DNA of 60,379 nt from Calditrichota bacterium (GTDB lineage: Bacteria; CLD3): positions 1 through 60,379 of the forward strand of contig QQUF01000021.1 in assembly GCA_008501735.1 (NCBI GenBank). The letters are read 5' to 3'. Numbering within the stretch: the stretch's first letter is position 1; every line of letters starts with the position of its first letter. Both the position numbers and the translations under genes were made by a program. This document shows positions 40,931 to 50,255 of the stretch, piece after piece. The notes below the pieces were generated by a model, which made no database searches, had not been told where the DNA came from, and saw only the letters and a list, made by a program, of their open reading frames with translations.

Positions 40931-42187
40931 ATGAACTCAAAAAACAAAAAACTCGTTTTTGGAATTTTCACTTTAGTTTTTCTTTTGCTTTTTATTGAAA
41001 TTGGTCTTTGGACTACGACTCTTTTTTCGACAAAAGTTGAAATGATTCTTGCAAGAGACCCAAGTGAAGTAAGTGTTTCACAAATTCCACACACTGTTGC
41101 CGATGAAATCTTAGGTTGGCGACCAAATCCCGAAGTTCCCGAACACGACGCAAAAGGTTTCCGAAACAAGGAAGTTCCAAACAAAACCTCAATTCTTGCA
41201 CTTGGTGATTCGCAAACTTATGGAACAGGAGTTTCTGCCGACGAGAATTGGACTTCGCAGTTAGCAAAAATGTTAAATAAAAATGTTTATAATTTAGCTT
41301 ACGGAGGTTACGGACCAGCTCAAAGCTTGGTTCTTTTGGAAGAAGGCTTAGAACTTAAACCTGAAATTGTTATTGAGGCTTTTTACTCTGGAAACGACCT
41401 TTTCGACTGTTTCTCATTTGTTTACACAAAAAATCAGCTTCAAGAGTTAAAGTCAAAAGATGAAAAAATTGTAAAACTCGTTGACTCTTTAGAGACAAAT
41501 TTCCCTCTTCAAAAAGAAGTTCAAGCGATTTTTAAAAGCTTTGTAAAACAAGATTCGATTACAAAGAATATTGAAGAAACAGGATTTTCTTTCAAAGAAT
41601 TTTTGGCGGAGACTTCAAAACTTTATGGAGTTTTTAGAGCTTTTAAAAGACTTTCTGAGCAAAAACAGGAAAATCTTTATTGGGAATCAATCAAAAAAGT
41701 TGAAGTAAAAAATGAAGGGAATTTGATTTTCGAAAACCCGAAAGCAAACACAATCCTAACTCCGAATTACCGACTTTTAGCTTTAAACTTAAACGATCCA
41801 AGACTTCAAGAAGGTTTGAGAATTTCACTTGAAGCGATAAAAAAACAAAAAGAGAAAGCGGAAAAAAGTGGTGCAGAGTTTTATGTCTTATTCATTCCGA
41901 CTAAAGAGCTTGTTTTTCGTGATTTATTTTATGGTGGGTTTGCAAGTGTTCCGAGAAATTACTCTTGGCTAATTGAATGCGAAACCAAATTTCGTAAAAC
42001 TGCCCGAAATTTCTTTGAACAAAACAGCATTAAATACATTGATTCTTTGCCTTCTCTAAAGAAATCTTTACAAAAAGGGCAAAGTCCTTATAAACAAATA
42101 TCAGACGGACATCCGAATGCAATTGGTCAGAAAGCCATTGCCGAAGTTGTTTTTTCTGAACTAATTAAGCATTTTGAGAAAAATTGA
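40931..42187 (+). CDS. SGNH/GDSL-type hydrolase, membrane-anchored
   Basis: A 418-aa protein with one N-terminal TM (residues 9-30). The nucleophile block is LALGDSQTYG (S94), and the catalytic Asp/His are in SDGHPNAIG near the C-terminus. This layout resembles AlgJ/AlgX-type polysaccharide acetyl-handling enzymes, acting in the periplasm. Substrate unknown. It is divergent from moaB. Confidence 0.85.
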   Translation: MNSKNKKLVFGIFTLVFLLLFIEIGLWTTTLFSTKVEMILARDPSEVSVSQIPHTVADEILGWRPNPEVPEHDAKGFRNKEVPNKTSILALGDSQTYGTGVSADENWTSQLAKMLNKNVYNLAYGGYGPAQSLVLLEEGLELKPEIVIEAFYSGNDLFDCFSFVYTKNQLQELKSKDEKIVKLVDSLETNFPLQKEVQAIFKSFVKQDSITKNIEETGFSFKEFLAETSKLYGVFRAFKRLSEQKQENLYWESIKKVEVKNEGNLIFENPKANTILTPNYRLLALNLNDPRLQEGLRISLEAIKKQKEKAEKSGAEFYVLFIPTKELVFRDLFYGGFASVPRNYSWLIECETKFRKTARNFFEQNSIKYIDSLPSLKKSLQKGQSPYKQISDGHPNAIGQKAIAEVVFSELIKHFEKN

Positions 42188-42248
42188 AAAATGTTTACAT
42201 TTCCAAACTATTTTAGAAGAAAATTAAAATATTTTTAGGATAAAAGTT

Positions 42249-43409
42249 ATGAACGAATTATTAACCAAACAGAACTTAGAATACCAAGCAAAAACTCGTG
42301 AAATTGCTCAAAAATACATCAAACCTGTTGCTTTAGAACTTGACTTAAACCAAACTTACCCTTGGGAAATTGTAAAACACTTACAAGATGCAGGTTTAAT
42401 GGGAGTTTGGATTCCGAAAGAATACGGAGGACATAGTGGCGGAGTTATGAATTTGGTTTTGATTGTTGAAGAACTTTCTCGTGCGTGCGGTGGAATCGGA
42501 GTCGGTTTTGCAGTAAATGCTCTCGGTTCTTTCCCAATTATTCTTGGTGGAACAGAAGAGCAAAAACAAAGATTTTTACCAGACGTTGCTGCAGGAAAAA
42601 AGTTAGTAGCTTTTGGACTTTCTGAAAAAAGTGCTGGAAGTGACGCAGGAAGTTTAATTTGTCGTGCTTGGAAAGATGGCGAACACTACGTTCTTGACGG
42701 CGAGAAGAAATGGAATACAAATGGAACAGCCGCTTCAACTTACACAATTTACGCTTCAACAAATCCTGAAAGAGGTGGAAGAGGAATCAGTGCTTTCATC
42801 GTTGAGAAGGGAGCTGAAGGTTTCACAATTCCAAAAGAAGAAGACAAATTGGGAATTCGTTGCATCGGAGTTGCAGAACTTCTTTTTGACAAATGTAAAA
42901 TTCCTGCTGATCAACTTCTCGGCGGAACAGAAGGTCGTGGATTTATGAATGCAATGATGACTCTTGATAGAGCTCGTCCTGGAGTTGCTGCTCAAGCTCT
43001 TGGTTTGGCTCAAGGGGCTTTAGACTTAACTTTAGAATACGTTGCAACGGCGAATTTAAACGGCGAATCCGTTTCTTCCTCACAAGGAATTCAATTTATG
43101 CTTTCCGATATGGCAACTCAAATTGAAGCCGCAAGAAGACTCACTTACGCTGCTGCTCAAGCAATTGACGCAAATGCAAAAGGCGTTTCCAAACTTGCTG
43201 CAATGTCAAAACTTTTTGCAAGCGATGTTGCAATGAAAGTAACAACAATGGCAACAGAGATTTTCGGTGAACTCGGAATTATTCGTGATACAGGAATTGA
43301 AAAATACTTTAGAGATGCAAAAATTACTCAGATTTACGAAGGGACAAACCAAATCCAACGCCTTGTAATCGGAAGAACTTTACTCAAAGAAGCTGCAAGT
43401 AAGGCTTAA
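42249..43409 (+). CDS. Acyl-CoA dehydrogenase
   Basis: A 386-aa flavoenzyme of normal length. FGLSEKSAGSDAGSL and WNTNGTAASTYTIYA are FAD/substrate motifs; MMTLDRARPGVAAQALGLAQGALD and the C-terminal YEGTNQIQRLVIGRTLL signature are present, with the catalytic Glu in IYEGT. It oxidises acyl-CoA to enoyl-CoA, passing electrons to ETF. Chain-length specificity cannot be told. SD AGGA precedes the ATG. Confidence 0.97.
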   Translation: MNELLTKQNLEYQAKTREIAQKYIKPVALELDLNQTYPWEIVKHLQDAGLMGVWIPKEYGGHSGGVMNLVLIVEELSRACGGIGVGFAVNALGSFPIILGGTEEQKQRFLPDVAAGKKLVAFGLSEKSAGSDAGSLICRAWKDGEHYVLDGEKKWNTNGTAASTYTIYASTNPERGGRGISAFIVEKGAEGFTIPKEEDKLGIRCIGVAELLFDKCKIPADQLLGGTEGRGFMNAMMTLDRARPGVAAQALGLAQGALDLTLEYVATANLNGESVSSSQGIQFMLSDMATQIEAARRLTYAAAQAIDANAKGVSKLAAMSKLFASDVAMKVTTMATEIFGELGIIRDTGIEKYFRDAKITQIYEGTNQIQRLVIGRTLLKEAASKA

Positions 43410-43442
43410 TTTTTAACCTTTACGTTTTTAGGAAACTGCACG

Positions 43443-44264
43443 TTGACGATTTTTGAAGCGGTAATTTTAGGCATAATTCAAGGTTTAACTGAGTTTTTGC
43501 CAGTTAGTAGTTCTGGTCATTTTGTTCTTGGCGAATATTTTCTTGGAATCAAAGAAAGCGATGACGTTACCTTTGTGGTTTTACTCCACTTTGGTACTTT
43601 CTTAAGTGTTGTCATTTACTTTCGAGAAAGAATTTTTGAAATTCTAAATGCAATTAAACTTGGACTTTCAGGCAACATTATCCAAGTTGCAAAAGAGAAC
43701 TACAAAGTAAAAGAAGCGATTTTTCTCCTCACAGCTTCAGTTCCTGCTGCTGTGATTGGACTTGCTTTTGAAGACTTTTTTGAAGAAGCATTTTCTAACC
43801 TTCTTGGAGTAAGCATTGCTTTGATGGTTACTGGAACAATTCTTTACCTTTCCGAGAAGGCAACACCTGGAACTAAAAGACTAAACTCAACAAACACATT
43901 TTTAATCGGTTGTGCTCAAGCAGCTGCTATAATTCCAGGGATTTCACGTTCAGGTTCAACAATTTGTACAGGACTTTTTCTTGGAATTAAAAAAGAGATG
44001 GCGGCAGAATTCTCTTTTTTACTCTCACTGCCCGTAATTTTGGGAGCGACAATTCTCAAAGTCGGCGGAATGATTGGAGCAAATTACACAAACCACGAAT
44101 TGATTGCCTTTACAATCGGAACAATTGCCTCGTTCATTTCTGGTTACTTCGCAATCGTCTTAGTTATGGATACAATTAAAAAGAAAAAATTCTCTTATTT
44201 TAGCTACTACTGTTGGGCTGTTGGTTTATTCGGAATTGTTTACTTTGGGTTCTTTCTTCCTTAA
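43443..44264 (+). CDS. uppP: Undecaprenyl-diphosphatase
   Basis: A 273-aa BacA-family integral membrane enzyme. The TTG start is 9 bases after AGGA and gives the standard N-terminus MTIFEAVILGIIQGLTEFLPVSSSGH. Motifs: E17 and the SSSGH block, then IPGISRSGSTI. Seven or eight TM helices. It recycles undecaprenyl pyrophosphate for cell-wall synthesis at the inner membrane. Confidence 0.97.
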   Translation: MTIFEAVILGIIQGLTEFLPVSSSGHFVLGEYFLGIKESDDVTFVVLLHFGTFLSVVIYFRERIFEILNAIKLGLSGNIIQVAKENYKVKEAIFLLTASVPAAVIGLAFEDFFEEAFSNLLGVSIALMVTGTILYLSEKATPGTKRLNSTNTFLIGCAQAAAIIPGISRSGSTICTGLFLGIKKEMAAEFSFLLSLPVILGATILKVGGMIGANYTNHELIAFTIGTIASFISGYFAIVLVMDTIKKKKFSYFSYYCWAVGLFGIVYFGFFLP

Positions 44265-44277
44265 AATTTTTATTTCT

Positions 44278-44327
44278 GAGACGCACAACCGTGCGTCTCT
44301 ACTTGTCATTCCTGCGAATACAGGAAT
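44278..44327. repeat. Pair of adjacent palindromic dispersed repeats
   Basis: GAGACGCAC (44278-44286) pairs perfectly with GTGCGTCTC (44291-44299), and ATTCCTG (44308-44314) with CAGGAAT (44321-44327). Both resemble REP-type repeats known from many genomes. They fill the gap between convergent genes. Confidence 0.75.
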
Positions 44328-44352
44328 CCATTCTGAATTTTCCAAAAATCTG

Positions 44353-45195
44353 TTAAAAAAAACCCTTCTCTCGCATTTCTTCCAAAAAATTATCAAAAGG
44401 TCTTTCCTTAGAAACTCCTGCTCCAAAAATTGCAAAGTCATACTTTATCGGATCTTCGGGACAAAATTCCCTAAGTCTTGCAGTGATTTCTTCAGAGGTT
44501 TTCCAATTGTCTTGTTTTCGTGAAGTCAGGTTTAGCATTCGCGAAATTGTCGAAACGTGAGCGTCCAAAGGAATCATCAATTCGGAAGTCGGAATTTCTG
44601 ACCAAATTCCAAAATCAACTTCGTCTTTTCTGACAAGCCAACGCAAAAACATTTGGATTCTCTTGCAAGCACTTCCTTTTGCAGGGTTCGGAAGCAAAGA
44701 CTTAACAGTTCTTTCGATTTCTGTAATTCCTTTTGGCAAATCCAAACTATAAAATTCATCGACTAATTTTGTTTGTGCTTCTTTTGTAGTTGGCGAATTT
44801 TGGTAGTGAAAAAGAAAAGCCTCTTTGATTGAGCCGTACTTTTGAATGATTTGTTTTGTCCAATTCAGAAGCACAACGACTGTTGAACCGTGAATTGTCG
44901 AGTAAGCGAAATGGCTGAAATCTTTTAAATCTTCAAGAGTTTTTGTGGTGTCAAGTTCAGCGATTTTTTCAAAAGGACTTTCACCTAAGTAAGTACAAAG
45001 TTTGTCGCCACTTTCGAGAATTTTAGTTCTTCTTCCCATAGAAATCCAAGAAATCATAAAAGCAATTGTTTCGATGTCTCGCGGATTTTCGTAGCGTTTT
45101 GGAAATGAAATCGGGTCAGCAGGAATGAATTTTTCTGTACAGTAACGTTCGTAAAGAAAATCTAAATATTCTTTCAAATGGTCGTCGTAGTTCAT
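44353..45195 (-). CDS. TIGR02757/DUF2400 family protein
   Basis: A 280-aa protein. ENPRDIETIAFMISWISMGRRTKIL and the C-terminal PTSELMIPLDAHVSTISRMLNLTSRK are the family hallmarks. It is a helical, HhH-GPD-like family; a DNA-repair role is suspected but not shown. Widespread in Bacteroidota. Sure of family, not of function. Confidence 0.9.
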   Translation of the reverse strand: MNYDDHLKEYLDFLYERYCTEKFIPADPISFPKRYENPRDIETIAFMISWISMGRRTKILESGDKLCTYLGESPFEKIAELDTTKTLEDLKDFSHFAYSTIHGSTVVVLLNWTKQIIQKYGSIKEAFLFHYQNSPTTKEAQTKLVDEFYSLDLPKGITEIERTVKSLLPNPAKGSACKRIQMFLRWLVRKDEVDFGIWSEIPTSELMIPLDAHVSTISRMLNLTSRKQDNWKTSEEITARLREFCPEDPIKYDFAIFGAGVSKERPFDNFLEEMREKGFF

Positions 45196-45231
45196 TTTTT
45201 TGACTTTGTAATAAATTTTATTGGGTTAAAC

Positions 45232-45289
45232 AGGATTGCGGACTTTATTCCGTTTATAAGCACAGAAACGGAATAAAGTCCGCAATCCT
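45232..45289. repeat. Perfect 24-bp inverted repeat
   Basis: Arm 45232-45255 and arm 45266-45289 are perfectly complementary with a 10-nt loop (ATAAGCACAG). Each arm also holds a small internal palindrome (CGGA...TCCG). No T tract follows. It lies between two minus-strand genes. Confidence 0.9.
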
Positions 45290-45301
45290 AAATTTTGATT
45301 T

Positions 45302-45976
45302 TTATCGATTAAAAATCTCTGCTAACTCACCGACAATTTCTGTGAAAGTGGCAAAGTTCGGCATAAAAGTTTCGTCAAATTCAACGGCTTGTTGTGTTAA
45401 ATCTAAGGCTTCGAGGTAGCGTCTTTTGGAAATCAATTTTTCGATTTCAGCCTTGAGTCTTTTTGCTTCGTCGGAAGCAGGAGGTTTTTCCTCTTGATTC
45501 TGGTCTTGCTGTTGTTGGTCTTGTTGTTGCTGTTTCCGTTGTGCAATGATTTGTTGAGCTAGTTCCAAATTTCTACGAGCTTTGTTGTTTTCTTGGTTTT
45601 CTTTCAAAACCTTTTTGTAGTAATAAAGACTTTTTTCCAAAGCTTCTGTGCTTTGAGTTGTGTCGTTAATTCCTTGAGTAAGAAGAGAATTCCCGATGTT
45701 GTAAGTTGCTTTTCCTCTCAAAGTTGAGTCAGAAAGTGATTTTGCAAATTCTTCGATTGCACCTTCGAAATCGCCATTTTTGAACTTTGCTGTCCCTAAA
45801 TTGTAGTGCAAGATTCCAGACTCTGGCTCACCCTCAACAGCTTCTTGAAAAAGTTTTTCTGCTTCTTGGAAATTGGCTTCTTTGAAAGCTTTAATTCCGT
45901 CATCAACCGTTCCACTTGTGGTAGCAAAAAGGTTTTGTGTGAAAATAGAGAGAAAAATTATTAGTGAAGTTTTCAA
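45302..45976 (-). CDS. Periplasmic TPR protein, BatC/BatE-like
   Basis: A 224-aa protein. The signal peptide ends at LFAT. Residues 24-130 hold three TPRs (NFQEAEKLFQEAVEGEPESGILHYNLGTAKFKNGDFEGAIEEF), then a Gln-rich linker (QQQQDQQQQDQ) and a helical C-domain. This is like the TPR part of the Bat operon of Bacteroidota, but BatA, BatB and BatD are absent here, so the name is by resemblance only. Confidence 0.8.
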   Translation of the reverse strand: MKTSLIIFLSIFTQNLFATTSGTVDDGIKAFKEANFQEAEKLFQEAVEGEPESGILHYNLGTAKFKNGDFEGAIEEFAKSLSDSTLRGKATYNIGNSLLTQGINDTTQSTEALEKSLYYYKKVLKENQENNKARRNLELAQQIIAQRKQQQQDQQQQDQNQEEKPPASDEAKRLKAEIEKLISKRRYLEALDLTQQAVEFDETFMPNFATFTEIVGELAEIFNR

Positions 45977-46149
45977 TATTTTTGTTCCATATTTTTTTCA
46001 GTTTGAACTTGAAAATTAACAAAAACTTATCGTTTTGTGCAAACCAAAATCGAAGAATCACAGTTGAATAATTTTGCTTTTAAAAAATATTTATTTCTTT
46101 TAATTTTAGAATCAAATTATTTATCAATTTTTTATAGGATTTAATAAAA

Positions 46150-47493
46150 ATGTTTAATGAAAGACAAGCATTAATAAATGCCAAAAACAACCCTTGGCAA
46201 GTCAAATACGAGTTGGATTCTTACAACTATTACTTTCAACAAGAAATGGAAGAATCAGGCAAAGAGCCGTTTCAATTAGACAAACACATTCACGGTGTTT
46301 ATCCTGTTCTTGGCGAAAAATTTGAGTATTTCAAAAAAACAAGCCAAATGCTTTTCAAAATTTATGAAAAGGTAATCGCTGAAAGGCACAGAGCGTTGTG
46401 TGCAGGTGAAGACGATTTTGGGTTTTCTGAGTTTCAACAAAGACTCGCCAAAGTAAAACCAAACTCTGGAAAACTCATCAGACATATGAGGCTTGATGCA
46501 ATTTACTCACCATCTCACGGAACTTTACAAATTTTGGAAAACAACCCTGAAAATCCAGGTGGAATTTGGGACAACGATTTTGCTGTTAGTTGTATGCAAA
46601 GAAATATGAGCAAAATTTATTCTGACCTTTTTGCACCTAATGGAGATTTCTCAAAAATTAATGCTGACAAGCAAAAAGAAAGATGTCTCAACTCTATCGT
46701 CTCTGCTTACGAAACTCAATTCGGTAAAAAGCCAAAAACAATTGCAGTAGGAATCTTCCCTGAAGATTACGAAGATTTCATCGCTTACACACAAGCAAAT
46801 TATTTTCGTAAAAACGGTTACAACGCTATTGTTTGTGACCCTTGCAAACTTCGTTATGTTGACGGAAAAGTTTACTTTGAAGACACTCAAGTTGATGTTG
46901 TTTTCAGAGGTTGTTTGATGAGTGAAATTGAAGACCATTCCCACGAACTCGAAGATTTTGCTGCGGCTTATGAGAATCAAGATTTGTGTGTTGTTCCACC
47001 TCTTTGCGATGCTCTCGGAAACTCAAAAGCACTTTTGGCAGAAATTCCAACTAAGTACGCAAAATTATTAAATGCTTCTGAGAAAAAACTTTTAAGAGAA
47101 GTTTTTCCACAAACAACTTTAATTACAGAAGAAAACTACGACGAAATTATGTCTGACTTGATGAATACAGTTATTAAATGTTCAGAAGGTTACGGCGGTT
47201 TTGGAGTGATTGTTGGTCGCGAATCTTTTGACAAAGAATTACCAACTCTTGAAGAAATCAAAGCAACTCCTTGGGTTGCCCAAAAATACTATCCTCACGA
47301 AACAATCAAATGCCCTTACTATCACTCAGATGGAAGTGTAACAATTGAGACTGTTAACATCGTTCTTGGAAACCTCGTGATTATGGGCGAGTATTCAGGA
47401 ACTCTCGTCAGAGGTTCTTTGACAAATGTCATAAACACTCATCAAGGTGCAGAAATCCTCACTTCTTTTGACCAAGGTTACATTATAAAGTAA
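46150..47493 (+). CDS. Circularly permuted ATP-grasp-like protein
   Basis: A 447-aa protein. LENNPENPGGIWDNDF and IKCSEGYGGFGVIVG are the ATP/Mg-binding motifs; GSLTNVINTHQGAE ends the fold. It resembles glutathionylspermidine-synthase-type and other carboxylate-amine ligases, which form peptide-like bonds from ATP. Substrates unknown. There is no neighbour in the same operon (terminator at 47506); the upstream 173-bp gap is AT-rich with no gene. Confidence 0.7.
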   Translation: MFNERQALINAKNNPWQVKYELDSYNYYFQQEMEESGKEPFQLDKHIHGVYPVLGEKFEYFKKTSQMLFKIYEKVIAERHRALCAGEDDFGFSEFQQRLAKVKPNSGKLIRHMRLDAIYSPSHGTLQILENNPENPGGIWDNDFAVSCMQRNMSKIYSDLFAPNGDFSKINADKQKERCLNSIVSAYETQFGKKPKTIAVGIFPEDYEDFIAYTQANYFRKNGYNAIVCDPCKLRYVDGKVYFEDTQVDVVFRGCLMSEIEDHSHELEDFAAAYENQDLCVVPPLCDALGNSKALLAEIPTKYAKLLNASEKKLLREVFPQTTLITEENYDEIMSDLMNTVIKCSEGYGGFGVIVGRESFDKELPTLEEIKATPWVAQKYYPHETIKCPYYHSDGSVTIETVNIVLGNLVIMGEYSGTLVRGSLTNVINTHQGAEILTSFDQGYIIK

Positions 47494-47505
47494 AATTCAA
47501 TTTTT

Positions 47506-47536
47506 AACCTCCAAGTTTAAAACTTGGAGGTTTTTT
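47506..47536 (+). terminator. Intrinsic terminator after the ATP-grasp gene
   Basis: AACCTCCAAGTT (47506-47517) pairs perfectly with AACTTGGAGGTT (47521-47532), 3-nt loop, then T run. Confidence 0.9.
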
Positions 47537-47557
47537 AACTCAAACACAGGCTAAACA

Positions 47558-48031
47558 ATGTCAGATTTTTTTCAAGAAACATTAATTGGAATACTCACAA
47601 GTCCATTTTTTCAAGGACTTTTTATTGGTCTATGTTTAGCTCTTTTCATTTTTGTTAAAGATTTTATCAAATTGAGAAATACCAAAAAAGAAACTCAAAA
47701 ATTTAAAGACCATCTTCAAACAAAATTTGAACTTGAAACAGATGCAAACGTAAGCCTCAAACAAGAACTTGATAGGCTAAAAAGTGACAATGAGAATTTA
47801 CAAACAACCGTTCGCTCACTCTCACAAAAACCTGACAAACAAGATTTGAAACAACTTTATGCCTTCCAAAGAGCGATTGATCTTTTGCTTGAAAGAAATT
47901 CAGGTTTGATTCCAACTTGGCAAAGCACTGTGAAAGAAGCCGAAGAAGAAGTTGAAAAATCTCAATCAGGTGAATTGCCACTCCTTAGCAAATTCTCAAA
48001 ACATTCATTTTGGGAAAGATTAAAACCTTAG
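47558..48031 (+). CDS. Membrane-anchored coiled-coil protein
   Basis: A 157-aa protein with one TM (residues 14-34, FFQGLFIGLCLALFIFV) and a cytosolic coiled coil (45-105) rich in K/E/Q. The C-terminus is acidic then basic. It looks like small scaffold proteins; no named family was recognised. It is convergent with the flavoenzyme gene, 6 bases apart. Confidence 0.7.
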   Translation: MSDFFQETLIGILTSPFFQGLFIGLCLALFIFVKDFIKLRNTKKETQKFKDHLQTKFELETDANVSLKQELDRLKSDNENLQTTVRSLSQKPDKQDLKQLYAFQRAIDLLLERNSGLIPTWQSTVKEAEEEVEKSQSGELPLLSKFSKHSFWERLKP

Positions 48032-48037
48032 AAACTA

Positions 48038-49657
48038 CTATTTCAAAGATTCCTCAAAAGGGATTTTTAATTTTTCTAAAATTTTCTGTGCGTTCAAAAC
48101 TCCCCAATAATTTGCTTCTTCAAAAATTGAAATTCCACTTAAGTCCGAATGTGCAAAATAAATTTTACCTTTAGGTTCGGCGAGTTTTTGAATTTTGGGA
48201 TTCCAAACAAAGTCAACTTTTGGGCGAATCATTCCGTGTCCCCAAATCATCACATCAATTTTTGTAACGAGTTTTTCGATTTCAGGGTGAGCTTTTTGCA
48301 AATCTTTAAGAATTATTTCTTTCCAATCTTCCCAAGAATTCTTTTCAATTTTTATTCTCTCTGACTTTCCTTTCAAAAAAGGCAAGTAGTAAGTCAAGAC
48401 GCTTGAAATCGCTTTGTTTGGCTTTGTTTGGTGAGTTGCAATTACGTAACCTAAAGAATCGCTTTGAAAAATTACGTTATCCCAAGAAGGTTTCACTCCT
48501 GAGTTTTGCGGAATTTCTTTCACACTCAAGTTTGCGACAAGCCAAGAAGAGTAGTCGAAAGAATTAACTTCTTCTGGTTTTTCGGGCAACAAATACTTTA
48601 CAACAAATTTCGGCAAAGCAAGAACCACAAAATCACTTTCAACTTGAGTTACTTGTTTGGTTTGTGTGTTTAAAAACTTCAAAAACACTTTCGATTCCTT
48701 TTCCTCAATTTGAAACAAAAGTTCATTTTTTGAAAGATTTGGTGAAAGTCTTTCAGCAAAATTTTTAACAAACCAGCCGTTTCCTTCTGCCCAAGTAAGT
48801 TGACTTCCTTCGTCTGAGTAACCGCTTCTTCCCGTTCGACTTGCGTAGTAATGAATTCCTGCCCAAGCGGAGACGTTTTCGATTGTTCCTCCGTAATCAT
48901 CTCGCATTCCGTAGTTCACGAACCAAATTAATCTTTCAGAATTGAGGTTCTTTGAAGCCAAAAACTCTGCCATCGAAATTTTGTCGAGTTTCAGAATTTC
49001 TGGGTTTTGGCTACTAAACCGAAGTGGAATAGCAAAAGCCTTTTTCCCTTCCTCATCGCGAAAGTCTTGGAATTTTTTTATGATTTTTTGAAATTTCAAG
49101 TACTGTTTCAAATCTTCTTTAGAAGCTCTTTCAAATGGGAAAATTCCTTCTTGCCACTTCCCGTTAATCCAGAGTCTTTCGGTTGGATTTCGAGTCAAAA
49201 ACTCTTTTTTGTAAATCGGAATTCCTTCGACGGTGTAAGATTCGATTGCTCCAAAATCTTCGAGAATTTCGACGACTGCTTTTGATTCTTTAGTCGGCAA
49301 AGGCAAGTAGTGAGCTCCCCAAGGAAATTCGGAAATTTCATTTTTGCCCGAAGCAGAATTTCCCCCAAAATGATTTTCAAGTTCAAAGATATGAAAATCA
49401 TTGAAGCCTGATTTTTGGAATTTCCAACCTGCTGAGAGTCCAGAAATCCCGCTTCCAATAATTGCAACTTGTGTTTTTAGAAATTTTGTTGGGGTTTGAT
49501 TTTGGATTCCACTTCGCAAAAGGTGTCCGAAACTTTTGGACACTCCGACAATTTTGCCTGTGATTTCGTGTTGTTCTGTAAAAAAATCAGGAAATGAAAA
49601 TTGGCTTGCAAGAAGAGCAGAAAAAGATGTTCTGAAAAAATCTCGGCGGTTTTGCAT
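48038..49657 (-). CDS. Tat-type FAD-dependent oxidoreductase (amine-oxidase family)
   Basis: A 539-aa flavoenzyme. The N-terminus MQNRRDFFRTSFSALLASQF is a twin-arginine signal, so it is exported folded. The FAD-binding loop is VAIIGSGISGLSAGW, followed by the amine-oxidase second motif (FELENHFGGNSASG). The C-terminus has a YFAHSDLSGISIFEEANYWG FAD-contact motif. Substrate unknown. It lies 10 bases downstream of the dihaem cytochrome c gene on the same strand, suggesting cytochrome c as electron acceptor. Confidence 0.87.
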   Translation of the reverse strand: MQNRRDFFRTSFSALLASQFSFPDFFTEQHEITGKIVGVSKSFGHLLRSGIQNQTPTKFLKTQVAIIGSGISGLSAGWKFQKSGFNDFHIFELENHFGGNSASGKNEISEFPWGAHYLPLPTKESKAVVEILEDFGAIESYTVEGIPIYKKEFLTRNPTERLWINGKWQEGIFPFERASKEDLKQYLKFQKIIKKFQDFRDEEGKKAFAIPLRFSSQNPEILKLDKISMAEFLASKNLNSERLIWFVNYGMRDDYGGTIENVSAWAGIHYYASRTGRSGYSDEGSQLTWAEGNGWFVKNFAERLSPNLSKNELLFQIEEKESKVFLKFLNTQTKQVTQVESDFVVLALPKFVVKYLLPEKPEEVNSFDYSSWLVANLSVKEIPQNSGVKPSWDNVIFQSDSLGYVIATHQTKPNKAISSVLTYYLPFLKGKSERIKIEKNSWEDWKEIILKDLQKAHPEIEKLVTKIDVMIWGHGMIRPKVDFVWNPKIQKLAEPKGKIYFAHSDLSGISIFEEANYWGVLNAQKILEKLKIPFEESLK

Positions 49658-49667
49658 TTTACGAAAT

Positions 49668-50255
49668 TTACTTTCTCATTTTGCGAATCAAAGCCACCAA
49701 AGACCAAATTTCTTGTTCGTTTAATTTTGCTCCGTAATCGGGCATTTTCCCTCTTCCTCTTTGAATCACTTTAAAAATGTCATTGCCAGAAAGAGATTCG
49801 TGAAGTTTAGAATCTTGAAGATTTTTCGCTTTTGGGAAAAGTGGTTCGCCTGTTGGCAAGTGGCAACGGCTACAATTTTTTTGGAAAATTTCTGTAGGAT
49901 TTATTTTTGCAGAGAACTCTACTTTTTCACCTAAAGTTTTGAGGTAACGCTTTACAACTTTTTCTGCTTTATTTTTGTCTGAGTCAATAATTTCAGAATG
50001 TTTGGAATCCTCAGTAAGAAAATTTACTAATTCAGTTTCACTTTTGGAGCGTTGCCATTTTAAGGTTGTAAAGTCAACTTTTGATTTTTCGGTTGGTTTT
50101 CCTTCAAGCGAATGACAGGCAGTGCAATCTGAACTGTAGATTTTTTTTGCAGATTGTGCGTGAAGATTTGTAGTGAATAAAACTAGAAATGATGTGATTA
50201 AACTTAAAATAAGCAAAATAATTCCTTTGAGTTCTCTTTTAAAAGCTAAAGGCAA
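49668..50255 (-). CDS. Dihaem cytochrome c
   Basis: A 195-aa secreted protein with two CxxCH haem sites: C44-C47-H48 (CTACH) and C128-C131-H132 (CSRCH). An N-terminal signal/anchor (GIILLILSLITSFLVLF) ends at HAQS. The start used is TTG 50255; no ATG is available. Each haem domain is about 80 residues (a class I tandem). It would carry electrons in the periplasm; the partner flavoenzyme is directly downstream. Confidence 0.9.
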   Translation of the reverse strand: MPLAFKRELKGIILLILSLITSFLVLFTTNLHAQSAKKIYSSDCTACHSLEGKPTEKSKVDFTTLKWQRSKSETELVNFLTEDSKHSEIIDSDKNKAEKVVKRYLKTLGEKVEFSAKINPTEIFQKNCSRCHLPTGEPLFPKAKNLQDSKLHESLSGNDIFKVIQRGRGKMPDYGAKLNEQEIWSLVALIRKMRK

